From positions 1 to 61,751 of the IMG/VR virus record IMGVR_UViG_3300009149_010511: a DNA stretch of 61,751 nucleotides. One strand, 5' to 3'. Source of the stretch: a virus. This document shows positions 33,956 to 42,421 of this stretch, in pieces. Position numbers and translations under genes: made by a program. Numbering within the stretch: position 1 is the stretch's first letter; each line of letters starts with the position of its first letter. The notes under the pieces are model-generated. The model ran no database searches and was not told the origin of the DNA. It was given only the letters and a program-made list of their open reading frames with translations.

Positions 33956-35347
33956 ATGACAAGAGAAAGTATTGTACAAAGTGCTCTTGATGCAGCATTT
34001 ACAAAGCATAGGGGTAGTGGGCACAATAGAGACTATTTTGGTGTTAATGACATAACTCCGCATTTTGAATCAAAAGTTGATACAAACATCAACTATGATA
34101 AACAGATTGCTGAAGCTGTTAAAGTCACTAAGCCCGAAGAATCTGAGAAAGGTAAGCCTGCCGCTAAGAACAAAAAAGATGCGCCTAAGTCTGCTGGAAA
34201 GATTATCGAAGAGCAGACAGCTGATAAAAAATTAGCTGAAGGTGTCAAGCAAGCAAAGAATGATAGGAACTATGACCCTAGTGTTAAAGGTGAATTGAAA
34301 AAGACTAAGAATGATGGTGTTGGTGGTTATTCTGGAACACAGGAACACATTGCAGCTAAGAATAGCACAGGTGTAGCAAAAACTAAATATGCTGTCGATA
34401 GTTTCACTAAAGCTCAGAAGACTTCTGCTAAACTAGTTGAAGCTGAGAACTATGAAGCAGACATTAAGAAAAATGCTAATAATTCTGCTCCTGCTAAGAA
34501 AGCAAGTAAGTCTTATGAAGGTGTTCATAGCAACGTAAATGATCCTAGAGCTAAGAGAGCAGTTGCTTCTTTTACTAATGCTGAAAAGTCTGATGCTAAA
34601 CTTCGTGAAGACACATCTTCTGATGTTGACGATTTAACACCGACAACTAATCCAGAAAAAGCTGTAGCTCCTATAAAGGCTCCATTAAAAGAAGACTCTA
34701 TTGAAGTGCAGTCAACTGATGAAGGCGACACTCCTCAGGATGTAATTGCAAACAATGTTGATGATCTTACTCCTACTGCTGGCCCTGGATTAGCTGTAAA
34801 GCCTGAAACTATTGCTGTAACGCAAAAGCAGCTTCCAACCTCCCCCGAAGATGTTCAAGCACAGAATTCACAGCAAGAAGGTGAAGTTGTTACGGTTGCT
34901 GTTGAAGACGACACTGAAGGCGAAGGCGAAATGCATCAGTATAGGCATGGACAAGACGATGGTGATGATTATGATGATGAAGAAGTTGACGAAGATGATT
35001 CTGACAATGACGAAGGCGAATACGAAGAAGACGAGGATAAAGATGCATACGAAGCCGATGAAGACGAAGACGACGATGAAGTAAATGAAGAAAGCACTGC
35101 AGTTGAATGTAACACCAAAAAAGGCAAAGGTCCTAAGATGGTTTACTTGACTGATGACAAACAGCGTGTTGCTTATATGCTTAATGAAAACGTTGTTGGT
35201 ATTCTTGACAAAACTTCAAATAAGCTTTATGTATCTGAATCGCTTGCAGAGTCTGTAAGAGACCAGTTAGAGAATCTTTCAGCCGGACTCGCTGTTCATG
35301 CAGTACCTGCTGGTAAGATGATAAGGAAGAATTATCCTAAAGGTTAA
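33956..35347 (+). CDS. acidic low-complexity protein with internal duplications
   Basis: This protein has 463 residues. Residues 60-240 are Lys/Ala-rich with an imperfect duplication (AVDSFTKAQKTSAKLVEAE versus AVASFTNAEKSDAKLRED), and VDDLTPTTNPEKAV recurs as VDDLTPTAGPGLAV. Residues about 325-385 are almost entirely Asp and Glu with some Tyr. The C-terminal 80 residues form a small globular domain (KMVYLTDDKQRVAYML). AAGGAGGATACACA precedes the ATG. The composition suggests a flexible scaffold, DNA mimic or chaperone-like protein; no family is recognised. Confidence 0.55.
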   Translation: MTRESIVQSALDAAFTKHRGSGHNRDYFGVNDITPHFESKVDTNINYDKQIAEAVKVTKPEESEKGKPAAKNKKDAPKSAGKIIEEQTADKKLAEGVKQAKNDRNYDPSVKGELKKTKNDGVGGYSGTQEHIAAKNSTGVAKTKYAVDSFTKAQKTSAKLVEAENYEADIKKNANNSAPAKKASKSYEGVHSNVNDPRAKRAVASFTNAEKSDAKLREDTSSDVDDLTPTTNPEKAVAPIKAPLKEDSIEVQSTDEGDTPQDVIANNVDDLTPTAGPGLAVKPETIAVTQKQLPTSPEDVQAQNSQQEGEVVTVAVEDDTEGEGEMHQYRHGQDDGDDYDDEEVDEDDSDNDEGEYEEDEDKDAYEADEDEDDDEVNEESTAVECNTKKGKGPKMVYLTDDKQRVAYMLNENVVGILDKTSNKLYVSESLAESVRDQLENLSAGLAVHAVPAGKMIRKNYPKG

Positions 35348-35381
35348 TTACGTAGCGATTATATAAGAAGGAGTCTTTACA

Positions 35382-36665
35382 ATGAAATTCGTGTTTATCA
35401 GCCGATACGGTTTAGGTTTTTCAACAGCATACAGAGTACAACAAGAAGGTAATGAAGTTTACTTCTGCATGCTTGAGGATGACGGTATAATGTTGAATAC
35501 ATATAAAGGTATGTTAAAAAATGTAGTTTCAGACTATACCAGTTATATTGATAAAGATACTACGGTAGTCTTTGATAGTTCTACCAATGGTGATAGTGCG
35601 TACTGGTTAAAGAAAGCTGGCTACAAAACCTTTGGCGGTTCAGTATTTGCAGACCGTGTTGAGAGAGACAGACTCTGGGGACTCCTTACAGTTGCAGCTG
35701 ATTGCGGTTTAAACATTCCTGAAACAAGATTGTTTACTGATTTAAATGATGCACTTGTGTTTTTAAGAAAGACTAAGAATCTTAAACGATGGGTCTTTAA
35801 ACCACAAGGTTTCTATCATGAAAGTTATACACCCGCAACAGCTGTGCTATCTAAAGAATATCCAGAAGATGATCTAGAACAGATTTTTGGAATGTTTGCA
35901 ATCGGTGACTTTATACTACAAGAGTTTATTCCAGGTGAAGAAATTGCTTGGGAAGCTTGGTATAGTGAAGGTGAAAGAGTTGGCGACATTAATATGACCT
36001 TTGATGGAAAGAAATTGTTTGACCACGATAAGGGTCCTACAGTTGGCGGAACCGTTAATGTTGACATTGTTAGAGAACCTGAAACCTGTAAGATATATCA
36101 AGAGACTTGTATAGGTATAGAGAAACTTCTTAAGGCTGCTAGATACACAGGACCATTTGATTTAGCATTTATTATTTCAAGCGAAGACGGAAAACCTTAT
36201 TTCTTAGAGTTTACTCCTAGAATGGGTTATCCATCGTCTTATGCTTTATTTCATGGCACACCTGAGGTAGGTAAAGTCTTTTATGAATATGCACACGGTA
36301 AGGCCACAGAGCGGTACTTAGATAGAGATAAGTTTTATGCCACAGCTTTATTATCAGCTGCACCATTTCCTTACAATCCTATGCCTAGAGGAGTTCCTAT
36401 TAGATTTAATCCTGCGCATAGAGATAACCTTTGGTTTCAATTTATGATTGAGGAACAAGGTGTTATTAAAACTGCTGGAGCGTGTGCTGAGATTGCTTAC
36501 GTATGTGATTATGGTAACTCACTATTAAAAGTTAATGAAAACATTTTAAATATTATGAGACAGGTAAAAGTTCCTGTAGTATATCCTTTACAGTATAGAG
36601 AAGACATGGTTGAGGTTACTCTCAAAAGAATTAAAGCAGCTATCGCAACTGGCTACGTTGAATAA
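35382..36665 (+). CDS. ATP-grasp enzyme, PurD-like (phosphoribosylamine-glycine ligase fold)
   Basis: This protein has 427 residues. Start (MKFVFISRYGLGFSTAYRVQ), ATP-grasp segments (RWVFKPQGF, DFILQEFIPGEEIAWEAWYS) and the metal/ATP end (GPFDLAFIISSEDGKPYFLE, FTPRMGYP) follow the order of PurD, with E-F-x-P-R for the usual E-x-N-x-R. ATP-grasp enzymes join a carboxylate to an amine using ATP. True purine synthesis is doubtful, since no other pur gene is present. Ligation onto a peptide, protein or modified base is an alternative. It lies among virion-arm genes with AGAAGGAG before the ATG. Confidence 0.7.
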   Translation: MKFVFISRYGLGFSTAYRVQQEGNEVYFCMLEDDGIMLNTYKGMLKNVVSDYTSYIDKDTTVVFDSSTNGDSAYWLKKAGYKTFGGSVFADRVERDRLWGLLTVAADCGLNIPETRLFTDLNDALVFLRKTKNLKRWVFKPQGFYHESYTPATAVLSKEYPEDDLEQIFGMFAIGDFILQEFIPGEEIAWEAWYSEGERVGDINMTFDGKKLFDHDKGPTVGGTVNVDIVREPETCKIYQETCIGIEKLLKAARYTGPFDLAFIISSEDGKPYFLEFTPRMGYPSSYALFHGTPEVGKVFYEYAHGKATERYLDRDKFYATALLSAAPFPYNPMPRGVPIRFNPAHRDNLWFQFMIEEQGVIKTAGACAEIAYVCDYGNSLLKVNENILNIMRQVKVPVVYPLQYREDMVEVTLKRIKAAIATGYVE

Positions 36666-36678
36666 GGAGCAATAATAT

Positions 36679-37356
36679 ATGCCTGATATATTTGCCGAGA
36701 TTTCTGATATTCAAGAATATATTGACATATCTGAAAAGGCGCATGAGGATCTTAAAACTACTCGACTGTCTATAGCTTCTCCTTTAGTAATGGCTTTGCG
36801 TAAAGAGCAAGTTGTTCTAAAGCAGGAAGAAGAAAAAGTAACTAAGATTAAGCAGCGCCTAATGCAGTTAATGCGTCAAGGTAATTACGAATTAGTTGCT
36901 AGAATAGTGCGGCAGGTTAAAGGCTCTGAATCTTTTGATGATATTCAAGGTTATGTTGATGATCCTGCAACGTTCTATAAAGATGTGCAACAAGTAGTAA
37001 CGTCTCAAGGATTAGATGTTGGTCAGTATACAGAAAGCTACAAAAAGTTTCTTAGAAGTTTTCTTACACACTTTAGAACATCTATGGAAGATTGGGAACA
37101 ATGGCAAGTTGAGATCTTTATGTTTGAGATAGAGATAATATCAGTGTTCCTTTCTTATAGAACAGTTGATGGCTCTATTACAGAAGATGAAGTTATAACA
37201 CAGCTTATTGAAAACCTTAATCCTTATGATCCAGATATCTCTAAGTCAGATGTTTTCCTGAAAGGTGCATTTATAAAAGATGTAGCTACTTTAGGCATTA
37301 TTGGAATGTTAGCATTAGTAGCTGCGGCTTACATGTCTAAGAAGGGAGCTAAGTAA
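36679..37356 (+). CDS. C-terminally anchored helical protein
   Basis: This protein has 225 residues, mostly helical with a coiled-coil region (LKQEEEKVTKIKQRLMQLMR). A C-terminal hydrophobic segment at about 203-219 (ATLGIIGMLALVAAAYMSKK) makes it tail-anchored. Its TAA shares a base with the next ATG. Unlike the three-TM family it has a single terminal helix. Confidence 0.55.
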   Translation: MPDIFAEISDIQEYIDISEKAHEDLKTTRLSIASPLVMALRKEQVVLKQEEEKVTKIKQRLMQLMRQGNYELVARIVRQVKGSESFDDIQGYVDDPATFYKDVQQVVTSQGLDVGQYTESYKKFLRSFLTHFRTSMEDWEQWQVEIFMFEIEIISVFLSYRTVDGSITEDEVITQLIENLNPYDPDISKSDVFLKGAFIKDVATLGIIGMLALVAAAYMSKKGAK

Positions 37357-38225
37357 TGATATACGCCATTAAACCTGCAAGTACTTACACAGACTTAGTT
37401 CCTACTAAGGAAAAGATTAGCAGGTTAAGTCAACAGGCATATGAAAGTAAGAAGTTTTATAAAGATTTCTTAGTAACCTTTGCTGAGTACGCACCTAGGT
37501 TAGGTATACAGAGATTCACTGGATTGTTTGAGAAGCTATTTGAGAAAGGAAAGATTGTTGTTTTCTTTACGAAAAGGCCACCAGAAGAATTAACATACGG
37601 TGCTTATTACAATTCAGCCTCTAATATACTGTTTGTTCCTTATACTACATTCTATCAAGGAACATATACAGTTAACTTTGTGAAGGCTTTATCTGTTATA
37701 GTACATGAATTAGCGCATATGGTTTATGCTAATAAACCATTCTTAACTATAAACACATTCAAGGATCTACTGAGAGTGTTTTATAAATATTCTATTACAC
37801 TTTGGATCAAGAGTCAGAACATTGTTGTTAATCAGGAATTAAGAGATGACATAGATGAGATGGCTGAAAGGTTTTTCATTACAGCTGATGCCGGTCTTGC
37901 AACCGTGTTAATGGCTAACCTTGAGGACTTTTATAAAGAAAAAGGTTTCCCTAGAGAAGTTAGAAAGAGCGTTGACGATCTTTTAAACATACTCTTTATT
38001 ATAAGAAGCGGAAAAGCTCTAAAAGAGAATCACAAACGTTTAATATGGATCTTAATTAAAACCCATTCAATGATATCTGGAGTTGATGTTAAGACTTATT
38101 TTAAAGCAGATGCTGGAATTCCTTATCAGGAATTCTATTTCCCCTCTGAAATTATTTCGTTACAGTCACAAGTTAACCAAGCGGTCCGAGTAAAGGTACT
38201 TGGTATCGTAAACCGCATTGTTTAA
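37356..38225 (+). CDS. zinc metalloprotease-like protein (HELAH)
   Basis: This protein has 289 residues. VIVHELAHMVYAN places H-E-x-x-H at H117-H121, the zincin active site. A plausible third ligand is not obvious; E/D residues about 50 residues later (DDIDEMAERFF) are candidates. It is coupled to the tail-anchored protein upstream by a one-base overlap and precedes the gp25-like baseplate gene. Substrate unknown. It is the second H-E-x-x-H protein of the arm, after the one at 19437. Confidence 0.65.
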   Translation: MIYAIKPASTYTDLVPTKEKISRLSQQAYESKKFYKDFLVTFAEYAPRLGIQRFTGLFEKLFEKGKIVVFFTKRPPEELTYGAYYNSASNILFVPYTTFYQGTYTVNFVKALSVIVHELAHMVYANKPFLTINTFKDLLRVFYKYSITLWIKSQNIVVNQELRDDIDEMAERFFITADAGLATVLMANLEDFYKEKGFPREVRKSVDDLLNILFIIRSGKALKENHKRLIWILIKTHSMISGVDVKTYFKADAGIPYQEFYFPSEIISLQSQVNQAVRVKVLGIVNRIV

Positions 38226-38242
38226 AAGGAAGGTAATTACTC

Positions 38243-38662
38243 ATGGCTAGAACAACAAATTATTTTGAGACTAGAGCTAGTTCTGGTGATTTCACAAAGA
38301 TCATAGATAAAGAAACTATCTTAACATCAATACGTAATATCATAACCACTCCCAAAAATGCTAGAATCTTTTTACCAGGATACGGAGTAGACCTTTACAA
38401 GTATTTGTTTGAACCTTTAGATGACATAACTCGAACACAACTAACAACAGAATTATACAGAAATATTGCTACTTGGGAAGACCGAGCAATTATTAATGAT
38501 ATAACTGTAGAACAAGATTTAGTCAATATGGCATTACGTGTTAACATTAGCTTTTCTTATTTAGGGGATGATTATGAAGAGCCAATTACGTTGACTCAAG
38601 ATGTGTGGGAAGAAATTAAGACCGATTTTGAAATCCCAATCTCAGAACAACTGGGGCTTTAA
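38243..38662 (+). CDS. baseplate wedge protein, gp25/GPW family
   Basis: This protein has 139 residues. SGDFTKIIDKETILTSIRNI, GYGVDLYKYLFEP and TTELYRNIATWEDRAIINDI follow the gp25-like pattern (early I-x-N-I/L, G-x-x-L-x-x-x-L-F-E-P, then E-P-R or E-D-R before I-x-x-I). In T4-type phages gp25 sits at the inner baseplate next to the first sheath ring. Here the E-P-R motif reads E-D-R. AAGGAAGG precedes the ATG. It is the last gene of the + arm; its TAA overlaps the TAA of the convergent gene. Confidence 0.85.
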   Translation: MARTTNYFETRASSGDFTKIIDKETILTSIRNIITTPKNARIFLPGYGVDLYKYLFEPLDDITRTQLTTELYRNIATWEDRAIINDITVEQDLVNMALRVNISFSYLGDDYEEPITLTQDVWEEIKTDFEIPISEQLGL

Positions 38663-39717
38663 ACTTTTCTCTTTTTCATAGCATTGTAATATCTATATAG
38701 AGCGATAATACAAATGTAAGCAATCTTTCTTTTGGAAGAGTCTGCTAACGTTTTGTATCGCTCTTTCAGTATATCGTTCTCTTGCACTTTCGTGTGAACC
38801 AACTCAAAAAACGCTTTCCGTTCATTAACTAATTCTTTACTTCGGCTAAAAGCGGTTAGAACAGTATTTTCAGGTTCTAGGTTTACGACTCGGGCAAGGG
38901 CTGGAATTAGAGTTGGAATGTCATTTGTATCAAATGATACCAAGACGTAATAAGGGTAAAGGGGTCGTACTCCTAAGTTCTTTGCAAGAGTGGTAACAAT
39001 GTCCTTCTTGAACTCGTTCTTTTCATTTATAAACAAATTCAATATATTAGATAGTCTACTATCAACGGATTCGGCTTCCGTTCCTTGACCATCAGAAACA
39101 TCATCACCTTCTTTATCTTTACCCTTTTTTGTTTTGTCATACATATCATAATATTGTTTAGCGAGTGCTTTCATTATCTGAGATGTTCTATTGCGTGATT
39201 GCGTTATTAAATCCTCAAGGATGCTAAACTTGTCTTCGCCTTTTTTAAGTTTTTCGTTTACACGATTATTTAAACCTTCTGCTAAGACTTCGATTACCTT
39301 AGAGATAGATCCATGCTTAGTAAGGTAAAACTTCTTTGATAAAGAAGCAATAGTCATTTCAAACACGGTTTCATCAAAGCCTCTAGGGAAGCTTCTCCAC
39401 ATAGCGGTATTCCAGAATTTATAAACAAGTATGTATAAACACTTTTTGGAGTAGTCGATATCTTGTCGAGCAACCTTTGGGTATTTTGTTAAGTATCTAA
39501 ACAATGTAAGGTAAGGCCAGAACACGTTCTCCTTTCTCTTAGTAAGAGGAGTCCTCATTTTTACTTGTTCATAAACTTTGTCGAAGTCTTTAGTAGGGAA
39601 GTCTTGTTCGCGCATTAATTCAGTCACAACTGCATCAGACACTGAAAACCTTTTAGAAGGTTCATTTGCGATTAGTGTCACTTTATTATATAGCTTATCA
39701 ACTTCCTTATCAATCAT
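38659..39717 (-). CDS. unknown 352-residue protein
   Basis: This protein is mostly helical. Residues about 195-220 are a charged linker (KKGKDKEGDDVSDGQGTEAE), separating two folded parts. No motif is recognised. GGAGGAGTCAGA precedes the ATG, which overlaps the upstream gene by four bases. It converges with the baseplate gene, the two stops sharing a TTAA. Confidence 0.5.
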   Translation of the reverse strand: MIDKEVDKLYNKVTLIANEPSKRFSVSDAVVTELMREQDFPTKDFDKVYEQVKMRTPLTKRKENVFWPYLTLFRYLTKYPKVARQDIDYSKKCLYILVYKFWNTAMWRSFPRGFDETVFEMTIASLSKKFYLTKHGSISKVIEVLAEGLNNRVNEKLKKGEDKFSILEDLITQSRNRTSQIMKALAKQYYDMYDKTKKGKDKEGDDVSDGQGTEAESVDSRLSNILNLFINEKNEFKKDIVTTLAKNLGVRPLYPYYVLVSFDTNDIPTLIPALARVVNLEPENTVLTAFSRSKELVNERKAFFELVHTKVQENDILKERYKTLADSSKRKIAYICIIALYRYYNAMKKRKV

Positions 39718-40475
39718 TCTGACTCCTCCGAAGAATATTCCGCATTTATTGTGTTTTCTGATATTCCTCTTTCCTGTAGGATATCAAGCAAGCACTGTCT
39801 AAAAGATTGATTAGCATTTAGAATACAGCCTGTATAATCTGAATTATAGGATACTCCTGGTATTGTATCAGGGTCTACAGTTCTTTTGTCAAACACCATT
39901 CTAATAAGTATTGCATCAGGCAAGCGATTAAGAAGTGAAAGTACCTTAGGCGCTAAGTCAAGTTCATATATTTCATAAGGTGCAGGATATAGGTTTTTAA
40001 ATACATTGCCTCTTTCAGCACATAATATTAAAATAGCTTCAATTAACTCATCAGTGATAGATAGGTGATTAGGATCAGTTTCAAGTAAGCCTAATCCGAT
40101 GATAGCAGGTATTTCTTTTAACCAATCAAGATCTGTCCAATCACCCCACTTGTAATAAATTAGTTTCTTTGCAAGAGTAGACCATGGTTCAAAGTTATCT
40201 GGAACAGGTTCTTTTAGTTTACCAGGTTCGTATGTTAAAGTGTATTGAATTTCTTTAATTGTATGTATAAAAACATCATTCAATCTATAGCGTCTACTTC
40301 TTTCCTTTGTATAATCTGTTTCACTAAACTTATTAGCATAACTCGCTTTTGCAGTTTTACTACTAATTAAGTATTCAATAAGCTCTCCGAAACTCCAAGG
40401 CTCCGCTATTATCGACCTATGTGTTGGTTTATTCGGAGAATATCTTAATTCAGCTACAGGTTCCCAATTAGGCAT
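39714..40475 (-). CDS. unknown 253-residue protein
   Basis: The protein starts MPNWEPVAELRYSPNKPTHR and is rich in Trp, Tyr and Leu in the middle (YYKWGDWTDLDWLKEIPAII), with an acidic end. No known domain. AGGAG lies before the ATG. It forms a coupled pair with the gene at 38659; both may be head or neck proteins or early proteins, which cannot be decided here. Confidence 0.5.
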   Translation of the reverse strand: MPNWEPVAELRYSPNKPTHRSIIAEPWSFGELIEYLISSKTAKASYANKFSETDYTKERSRRYRLNDVFIHTIKEIQYTLTYEPGKLKEPVPDNFEPWSTLAKKLIYYKWGDWTDLDWLKEIPAIIGLGLLETDPNHLSITDELIEAILILCAERGNVFKNLYPAPYEIYELDLAPKVLSLLNRLPDAILIRMVFDKRTVDPDTIPGVSYNSDYTGCILNANQSFRQCLLDILQERGISENTINAEYSSEESE

Positions 40476-40495
40476 TTTTTTTCTCCTACGTATAT

Positions 40496-40822
40496 TTAAA
40501 TACTAAGCTTTGCTGGTCGCTTCCTTTTGGTGAATATGAATTCTTCCTCATTAGTTACAAGCAATTTTTCAACTGTTATGTTCTGTACGTCATCAACACA
40601 TCCATCAGATGTATAGCAATTAGCAGGTTCCCAAGCTTCTTTTTCGCGAATCAAGCATAATTTTGCTCGAAGGATATGTTCTTCACAACAATGAACTTTA
40701 CAATCCCTATACCTCTTAGAAGATTTATTAAGCAATGTCAACTTATAAGCCGAAGTGTTCTCACAACCATCGATTTGGCACTGATAATAAGTTGCCCCAT
40801 TGTGAATTAATTTGTTCTTCAT
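40496..40822 (-). CDS. small Cys-rich tail-box protein
   Basis: This protein has 108 residues. Cysteines in CQIDGCENTSAYKLTLLNKS and CKVHCCEEH suggest a zinc knuckle. It ends EEEFIFTKRKRPAKLSI, with an F-I-F-x-x-R-K box. No strong ribosome binding site is seen. It is the last of the tandem array on this strand. Confidence 0.55.
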   Translation of the reverse strand: MKNKLIHNGATYYQCQIDGCENTSAYKLTLLNKSSKRYRDCKVHCCEEHILRAKLCLIREKEAWEPANCYTSDGCVDDVQNITVEKLLVTNEEEFIFTKRKRPAKLSI

Positions 40823-40842
40823 TATACTAATGCAACGCCTTA

Positions 40843-41145
40843 TTATATTGATTCAGAATCTGCAATTCCTAAAATTCTTAAAAGGTCAAACTTTCTCGGA
40901 CATATAACATTGCTTAGTTCATCATCGTCATCTATAATATGTAGCTTGATATCGAATACATCTCTTAAAGGTGCATTGGGTGTAAAATCTATTGAGCGCT
41001 GTAATTCTTTTACTAAAAAGTCTTTAACTAGTCTAGGAAAACATTCTTCACATACAGGTTCCAACACAGTCTTGTGTTTCCCCGTTAAATAATATTTAGC
41101 AGGACGTCTCTCACAACAATAACACATTCTCTTTTCATGTAACAT
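40843..41145 (-). CDS. small zinc-finger tail-box protein
   Basis: This protein has 100 residues. I chose ATG 41145, eight bases after GAGG; another ATG at 41151 is too close. CYCCERRP ... CEECFPRL makes a four-Cys zinc site. Near the end, VICPRKFDLLRILGI aligns with MFPRKRSMREMLGVGI of the protein at 41828, so the box is present with Cys for Phe. Confidence 0.55.
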   Translation of the reverse strand: MLHEKRMCYCCERRPAKYYLTGKHKTVLEPVCEECFPRLVKDFLVKELQRSIDFTPNAPLRDVFDIKLHIIDDDDELSNVICPRKFDLLRILGIADSESI

Positions 41146-41491
41146 AGACATTTCCTCTTAGCAAGTTCTGTTTCCTAAATGGAGTTTCAACATGCTTCTT
41201 GTTTGCAAAGACATAGAAAGCTAGAGCATTAATAGGTGCGTGTGTGATATCAAATAATTCTGCAGGTGTATAACAATGCGAAGCCATGCTAAACTCGTAG
41301 CTAAACCCGTAGTTAATAGCTTGGCTCAAACAGTTCTCACATACATTATAATTCATGTTAGGTTGTTTGAGCCAAATACTGAATAAAGCAATTAGAGAAA
41401 ACTCATCACACAAGTCACATATAACATGTTTTCCCGCAGGAATAATTTCTTGTCGTATCCAGTTTTGCATTTCTTGATGTGTTGTATACAT
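41135..41491 (-). CDS. small zinc-finger tail-box protein
   Basis: This protein has 118 residues. CDLCDEF ... CENCLSQA gives two C-x2-C pairs. Near the end LAFYVFANKKHVETPF contains YVFANKK, identical to the + strand protein at 32054. It overlaps the next gene by 11 bases, and its ATG shares a base with the upstream TAA. Confidence 0.6.
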   Translation of the reverse strand: MYTTHQEMQNWIRQEIIPAGKHVICDLCDEFSLIALFSIWLKQPNMNYNVCENCLSQAINYGFSYEFSMASHCYTPAELFDITHAPINALAFYVFANKKHVETPFRKQNLLRGNVYVT

Positions 41492-41778
41492 TATTCGTGG
41501 TGCCTCAGTAAACTGTATGCTCTAAAACCAAATACAAACTTTGCCGTCATTGCTTCAAGACCTAAAGGACTTTTCAAGATATGTATTTTGACTCCATGCA
41601 AAGGTTCTTTGTTGTCGCCTTTAGGAATGTCGTCACGACCTCTTAACGTATAGTAAATAGCTTTAGCACATCCCCTTTTTCCACAACAATAAAAAGAAGC
41701 TGTCCCCTGTTCCTTACTTATGAAGGTGTCTATTAAGATACTAGCTTCTTTACAACAAATATGACAACGATTTATCAT
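41491..41778 (-). CDS. small zinc-finger tail-box protein
   Basis: This protein has 95 residues. CHICCKEA and CCGKRGC form a zinc site. The end is AKFVFGFRAYSLLRHHE. The leader TGAGGTACCACGA resembles TGAGGCACCACGA before the gene at 41135-41491, because each leader is itself the end of a family copy (LLRHHE or SLRYHE). Confidence 0.6.
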   Translation of the reverse strand: MINRCHICCKEASILIDTFISKEQGTASFYCCGKRGCAKAIYYTLRGRDDIPKGDNKEPLHGVKIHILKSPLGLEAMTAKFVFGFRAYSLLRHHE

Positions 41779-41831
41779 TCGTGGTACCTCAGTGAATCAA
41801 CTAGCTTGGAACCACATCTAAACTTTGTCAT
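41775..41831 (-). pseudogene. remnant of a tail-box gene
   Basis: An 18-codon frame MTKFRCGSKLVDSLRYHE starts inside the stop of the upstream gene (ATGA) and ends at the next ATG. It aligns with the end of the next copy (TAKFVFGFRAYSLLRHHE). The zinc-finger front is missing, so this is the 3' remnant of a deleted tandem copy. Confidence 0.55.
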
Positions 41832-42133
41832 TTTTGTATCCCTACTCCAAGCATCTCCCTCATAGAGCGTTTCCTAGGAAACATTTGGAAAGAAAAAAGC
41901 CCATCATTAAACGACGAAATGTTAATTACTTTTAATGTATCTTCGATAGAATTAAATCCTCCCGTAGCTAACGCCTCTCCTAAGACTATCAAGAATTGTT
42001 TCTGCAAACATTTGTCACAACAACAATAACGTCGGTTCGCCATATTTAACATTCCTGTTTTTCGCTCAACAAAATGTTGAGCTGCTGCATCTTTGCATAA
42101 GTGACATTTAATATCTTTACGCGTGTTTAGCAT
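41828..42133 (-). CDS. small zinc-finger tail-box protein
   Basis: This protein has 101 residues. CHLCKDAA ... RRYCCCDKCLQKQ gives the zinc site. It ends FSFQMFPRKRSMREMLGV, then GIQK. TGAGGAACGTGA precedes the ATG, again similar to the leaders of the neighbouring copies. Confidence 0.6.
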   Translation of the reverse strand: MLNTRKDIKCHLCKDAAAQHFVERKTGMLNMANRRYCCCDKCLQKQFLIVLGEALATGGFNSIEDTLKVINISSFNDGLFSFQMFPRKRSMREMLGVGIQK

Positions 42134-42142
42134 TCACGTTCC

Positions 42143-42421
42143 TCATTCAAGACTATAGCATTTTACAAGACTAAAAGGCTTTTTGCCAAAAATAAACTTA
42201 GATAGTCTTAGTTCTTTGTTAAATATTTTTATTCCAATAGTTTCTCTTTCTTTTTTAGTGAGGGCAACTATATCAGCGATAGCAACTATATCAGCGAGGA
42301 TGGCTCTATAGCACTTAGGAGATGTACAGCAGTGATAAATGAAGCTACCATCTACTGAAATACCAAAAGATGCTTCTTTCCTGCAGATTGAACAATCACT
42401 TGCCGAGCCATGAAAACTCAT
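42143..42421 (-). CDS. small zinc-finger tail-box protein
   Basis: This protein has 92 residues. CSICRKEA and HCCTSPKC form the zinc site. ILADIVAIADIVALTK contains a short internal duplication (ADIVAIADIVAL). It ends LSKFIFGKKPFSLVKCYSLE. The ATG follows the upstream TAA directly; GGAG is 13 bases away. Confidence 0.6.
   Translation of the reverse strand: MSFHGSASDCSICRKEASFGISVDGSFIYHCCTSPKCYRAILADIVAIADIVALTKKERETIGIKIFNKELRLSKFIFGKKPFSLVKCYSLE

Noticed and set aside
35382-36665. Housekeeping purine biosynthesis gene
   Set aside because: The PurD-like protein stands alone among phage genes and has altered metal-site residues, so I do not assign the purD symbol.
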